DNA of 62,468 bases from contig NZ_NRDF01000011.1 in the NCBI RefSeq assembly GCF_003130205.1, positions 1 through 62,468 of the forward strand, read 5' to 3'. The notes under the pieces are model-generated. The model was not told the origin of the DNA. It saw only the letters and a program-made list of their open reading frames with translations, and searched no databases. This document shows positions 59,980-62,468 of the stretch, piece by piece. The position numbers and the translations under genes were made by a program. Origin of the DNA: Aggregatibacter actinomycetemcomitans (GTDB taxonomy: Bacteria; Pseudomonadota; Gammaproteobacteria; Enterobacterales; Pasteurellaceae). Numbering within the stretch: the first letter of the stretch is position 1; each line of letters begins with the position of its first letter.

Positions 59980-62193
59980 CCGATCGTATTCCTCATTGCT
60001 AAAGGTTTGTGGATCTTCTTTTTTCTGCAGAATTTGATAGTAAAAATCGTAAGTTAACACATTTTGCACATAGCCTCGGGTTTCATAAAACGGAATGGAC
60101 GCCACAAATTCATCCATTGCCAGCTTGCCGTTGGCGCGCGCCAGCCATTTTTTTACGCGATGGGCGCCCGCATTATAAGCGGAAGCGATCAAAATGCGGT
60201 TGTTCGGATATTTGGCATTCAGCTCCGCCAAATGTGCCGTGCCGAGCAAAATATTATTGAGCGGCTTAAATAAATCCCCTTCGCCCGTGTAAGGCAATTT
60301 GGCGTTGTTTGCCGTGGCTTTTGCGGTGCTTGGCAGCAGTTGCATTAAGCCCCGTGCATTGGCGGAAGATTGCACCTGCGGGTTCCACGCGCTTTCCTGG
60401 CGGGCGATTGCCATGGCGAAGGTTTTCGTCACATTATTACTCGCCACTGCCTGCGGTTTATTGTTATGGATAAATTTCGGGCTAAGCGCAATATCAAAAT
60501 AATCGCTGTAGGCATTTGGTAAGCGTAACTGAATGTAATTAAAGGCTTTTGCTATAATGGAACCGTCCACGCCCAAATCAAACCAGTTTTGCTGATTGGC
60601 ATATTGACTGAGTGCGATTTGTTTTTCTTTTTTATTTTCACCGGAAAGATTTTCCAATAGGAAACGCCAACGCTGTTTTGCCGCGCCGAGGCGATCTAAT
60701 TGACGCAATTCGGCGATTTCGTCTAATGTCGGGTTAACGGCTTTGTAGGTATCTGCCCAGGCGGCATCGGTGATACTTGGTGCAATGAGTAATGTCGGCT
60801 GACCGAAATCATAACCGCTGCCACGGGTTTTCGGATCCAGTTTTGCCGCCGCCAGCATCGGATAAAAGCCCCGTTCGTGCGAAAGTGCGGTCAATATTTC
60901 CTGCGTTTTTTTGCCGTTGGTTTTCGCCATATTTTTTGCCTGCCAATAGCGCCATTCCTGTTTCTGTTTGCCTTCTGCCGACAGGGCGTTGAGCCATGGG
61001 GTTAAATCGGTTTTTTGCCAAATTGCCATGCGTAAACGGCGCTCGGTGAGATTGTCGGCGTTCAGCTTGGCGACTTCCATATCACGCCATAATTGAAAGC
61101 TCGGGCTTTCGTTATCAAAGAAACGCCCGAGAAAGGCGATTTTCCACTCACGAATTTCGGCTTCGCTCAGTTGCCAATCCTTCGCCCATTGTGCATAAGC
61201 GGCAAAGTTAGGTTCTTTCATATTTTCCGGCAGCGTACGCAAATAACGGGCGAAACTTTGCAGCACGGCAAATTTCAGCGGGATTTTATTATTGGCTTCG
61301 ACCGGCGGTAATTTGCCGGCTAATTCCGGTAAACTTGCCGGTGTTTTCAATAATTTCTGCAAACGTTGTAAACGCGAGGCAACCATGTCGTTTTCTTTGA
61401 CATTACCTACCTTCTTCAACTCTGTTGTCAATAATTCCAAGCCTTTTACATTGTTTTTGATAAAGAGATTCTCGGCTTTTTGATACACTTTTTCTGCCGT
61501 TCTGCCGCCGTCGGAGTACCATTTTTCCCGTAGCTGCGCATCGTTTGGCAGCTCACTATTGTTTAACCAAAGCTGCTCATAACGGGCGATGATTTTCGGC
61601 ATATTCGCATTCGGATTTTTATCGGATTGGCTACGTTTGCGCTCCAGCTGATATTCGGCATTCAACACCGCAAGTTGGGTTTCCAACCCTTTCGGTTTAA
61701 CCCGTTGCGCGTAACCAACTAAGCCTTCAAGATCTTTAGTGTTGATAAGTAAGGTAAAAAGTCTTTGTTCCAATTTTTCCCGTAGAAAATGAGTCGGATG
61801 CTTTTCGAGAAATTGCTCAATGTCCTGTTTTAGTGCCTTAACTTCTTCCTTCGATGTGTCGTGATTTACGCTTTTAATGCAGGCGTCAAAATAAGCCGCT
61901 ATGGCATCTGTTTGCAACGGATAGCCTTTCAAATCCTCAATCAGTTTCAGGAATACGGTGTGGTTAGCAAAAACGCCGTCATTTTTGACCGCGCTTTTCA
62001 GCAAGTTTTCTAACTGTAGAAAAGTTACACGCTGTTTTAGCCGCTCTAATTCCACGTGGTGTTGCTCCGGTTTGGCGTGCTTATGGACAACATTCGCTTT
62101 ATGCGTTGTCGCCTTATGCTGATTGGCAAAGGCGGAGGAGGAAAGTGCGGTCAAAATTAACAGTGAAATTGTTGTTTGTTTCAAATATCGCAT
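59971..62193 (-). CDS. slt: Soluble lytic murein transglycosylase Slt
   Basis: A 740-residue periplasmic enzyme that cleaves peptidoglycan to 1,6-anhydro-muropeptides. A signal peptide with ALSSSAFANQ cleavage region is followed by a long all-helical superhelical part, a linker and the catalytic goose-lysozyme-like domain: AIARQESAWNP with catalytic Glu near residue 600, ANARGLMQLLPSTA and ASAYNAGAHRV. Length exceeds E. coli Slt (645) mostly in the helical part. Its 3' end overlaps the trpR promoter. Confidence 0.94.
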   Translation of the reverse strand: MRYLKQTTISLLILTALSSSAFANQHKATTHKANVVHKHAKPEQHHVELERLKQRVTFLQLENLLKSAVKNDGVFANHTVFLKLIEDLKGYPLQTDAIAAYFDACIKSVNHDTSKEEVKALKQDIEQFLEKHPTHFLREKLEQRLFTLLINTKDLEGLVGYAQRVKPKGLETQLAVLNAEYQLERKRSQSDKNPNANMPKIIARYEQLWLNNSELPNDAQLREKWYSDGGRTAEKVYQKAENLFIKNNVKGLELLTTELKKVGNVKENDMVASRLQRLQKLLKTPASLPELAGKLPPVEANNKIPLKFAVLQSFARYLRTLPENMKEPNFAAYAQWAKDWQLSEAEIREWKIAFLGRFFDNESPSFQLWRDMEVAKLNADNLTERRLRMAIWQKTDLTPWLNALSAEGKQKQEWRYWQAKNMAKTNGKKTQEILTALSHERGFYPMLAAAKLDPKTRGSGYDFGQPTLLIAPSITDAAWADTYKAVNPTLDEIAELRQLDRLGAAKQRWRFLLENLSGENKKEKQIALSQYANQQNWFDLGVDGSIIAKAFNYIQLRLPNAYSDYFDIALSPKFIHNNKPQAVASNNVTKTFAMAIARQESAWNPQVQSSANARGLMQLLPSTAKATANNAKLPYTGEGDLFKPLNNILLGTAHLAELNAKYPNNRILIASAYNAGAHRVKKWLARANGKLAMDEFVASIPFYETRGYVQNVLTYDFYYQILQKKEDPQTFSNEEYDRLY

Positions 62194-62403
62194 AGTCGTT
62201 TTCCTGTGGTGAATATGGGAAAGGCGGATAGTGAGTCCGCCTTGGAAAATGGTTAAAAGCTGAAATATCGTCGTTAAAACCGACGACTGTATTCTAATTT
62301 GTTGATATTACTATATGATATAAGCACCCGTCGGGAGATCACAGTTGTTCGAAACATTGTAACTATTTATATAAAAAGAAAAAACTTGGCTCCCCTCGTT
62401 CAC
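62194..62403. other. Upstream region of slt
   Basis: AT-rich, no gene seen. A short hairpin arm GGCTCCCC lies at 62390-62397, and its partner GGGGAGCC falls across the suspicious G run. The slt promoter is presumably here, but no clear -35/-10 pair stands out. Confidence 0.4.
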
Positions 62404-62468
62404 GGGGGGGGGGGGAGCCGGGCCAACCCATAAGGGTGTCACTTATACACAAAACCGAGCCCACCAGA
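62404..62468. other. Likely sequencing artefact: poly-G and diverged Nextera adapter
   Basis: Twelve G residues at 62404-62415 are followed by 62436-62468, which aligns to the Illumina Nextera Read 2 adapter (reverse complement) at 27 of 33 positions, including CTTATACACA and CCGAGCCCAC. It should not be treated as genome sequence. Confidence 0.85.

Overview
The window comes from a member of the Pasteurellaceae, most likely Aggregatibacter or a close relative of Haemophilus influenzae. Three things support this. Many copies of the H. influenzae-type DNA uptake core AAGTGCGGT occur on both strands, often as inverted pairs that double as terminators. Most proteins look closest to Pasteurellaceae versions. 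Several blocks follow H. influenzae gene order (gmhA-art, the dcw cluster through lpxC-pheA, htpG-yffB-dapE, nudF-cpdA, frd/epmA, ybaB-recR-topB-secG-tRNA-Leu, mtgA-trpR-slt). The genus is inference; the family is well supported.

Layout: 1-7603 carries ybeY, an unknown lipoprotein, tmcA, a small DUF5363-like protein and mfd. 7619-11244 holds gmhA and the arginine ABC transporter artPIQM, whose promoter is overlapped by two ArgR-box-like sequences. 11603-13375 is a CstA-family carbon-starvation transporter gene with a near-perfect CRP site upstream and an apparent frameshift near its 5' end. 13516-31751 is a complete division and cell wall (dcw) cluster, mraZ-rsmH-ftsL-ftsI-murE-murF-mraY-murD-ftsW-murG-murC-ddl-ftsQ-ftsA-ftsZ-lpxC, with a ten-base-period MraZ-type repeat array in front of mraZ. 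31953-39130 holds pheA, htpG, yffB, dapE, an M15 peptidase, nudF and cpdA.

39131-44343 is the accessory part: a decayed reading frame, an AbiEii-type nucleotidyltransferase translationally coupled to an unrecognised 154-residue partner, another gene remnant, queC with a possible degenerate preQ1-like leader, an AAA/DUF4143 ATPase preceded by a 100 bp inverted-repeat element, and a zinc alcohol dehydrogenase. 44762-53607 has rlmL, the frdABCD operon with an FNR-like site, epmA, a collapsed iron-type ABC transporter relic, a metallophosphoesterase and ybaB. 53692-56895 has recR, topB, secG and tRNA-Leu(GAG). Directly behind the tRNA is a lone EexN-type entry-exclusion lipoprotein, likely debris of an integrative conjugative element. 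57544-62193 on the minus strand has nhaA, mtgA, trpR (with a TrpR operator) and slt.

The last roughly 65 bases are not trustworthy genome sequence: they contain a 12-G run followed by a diverged copy of the Illumina Nextera transposase adapter. No rRNA, CRISPR array, intact insertion sequence or prophage was seen.
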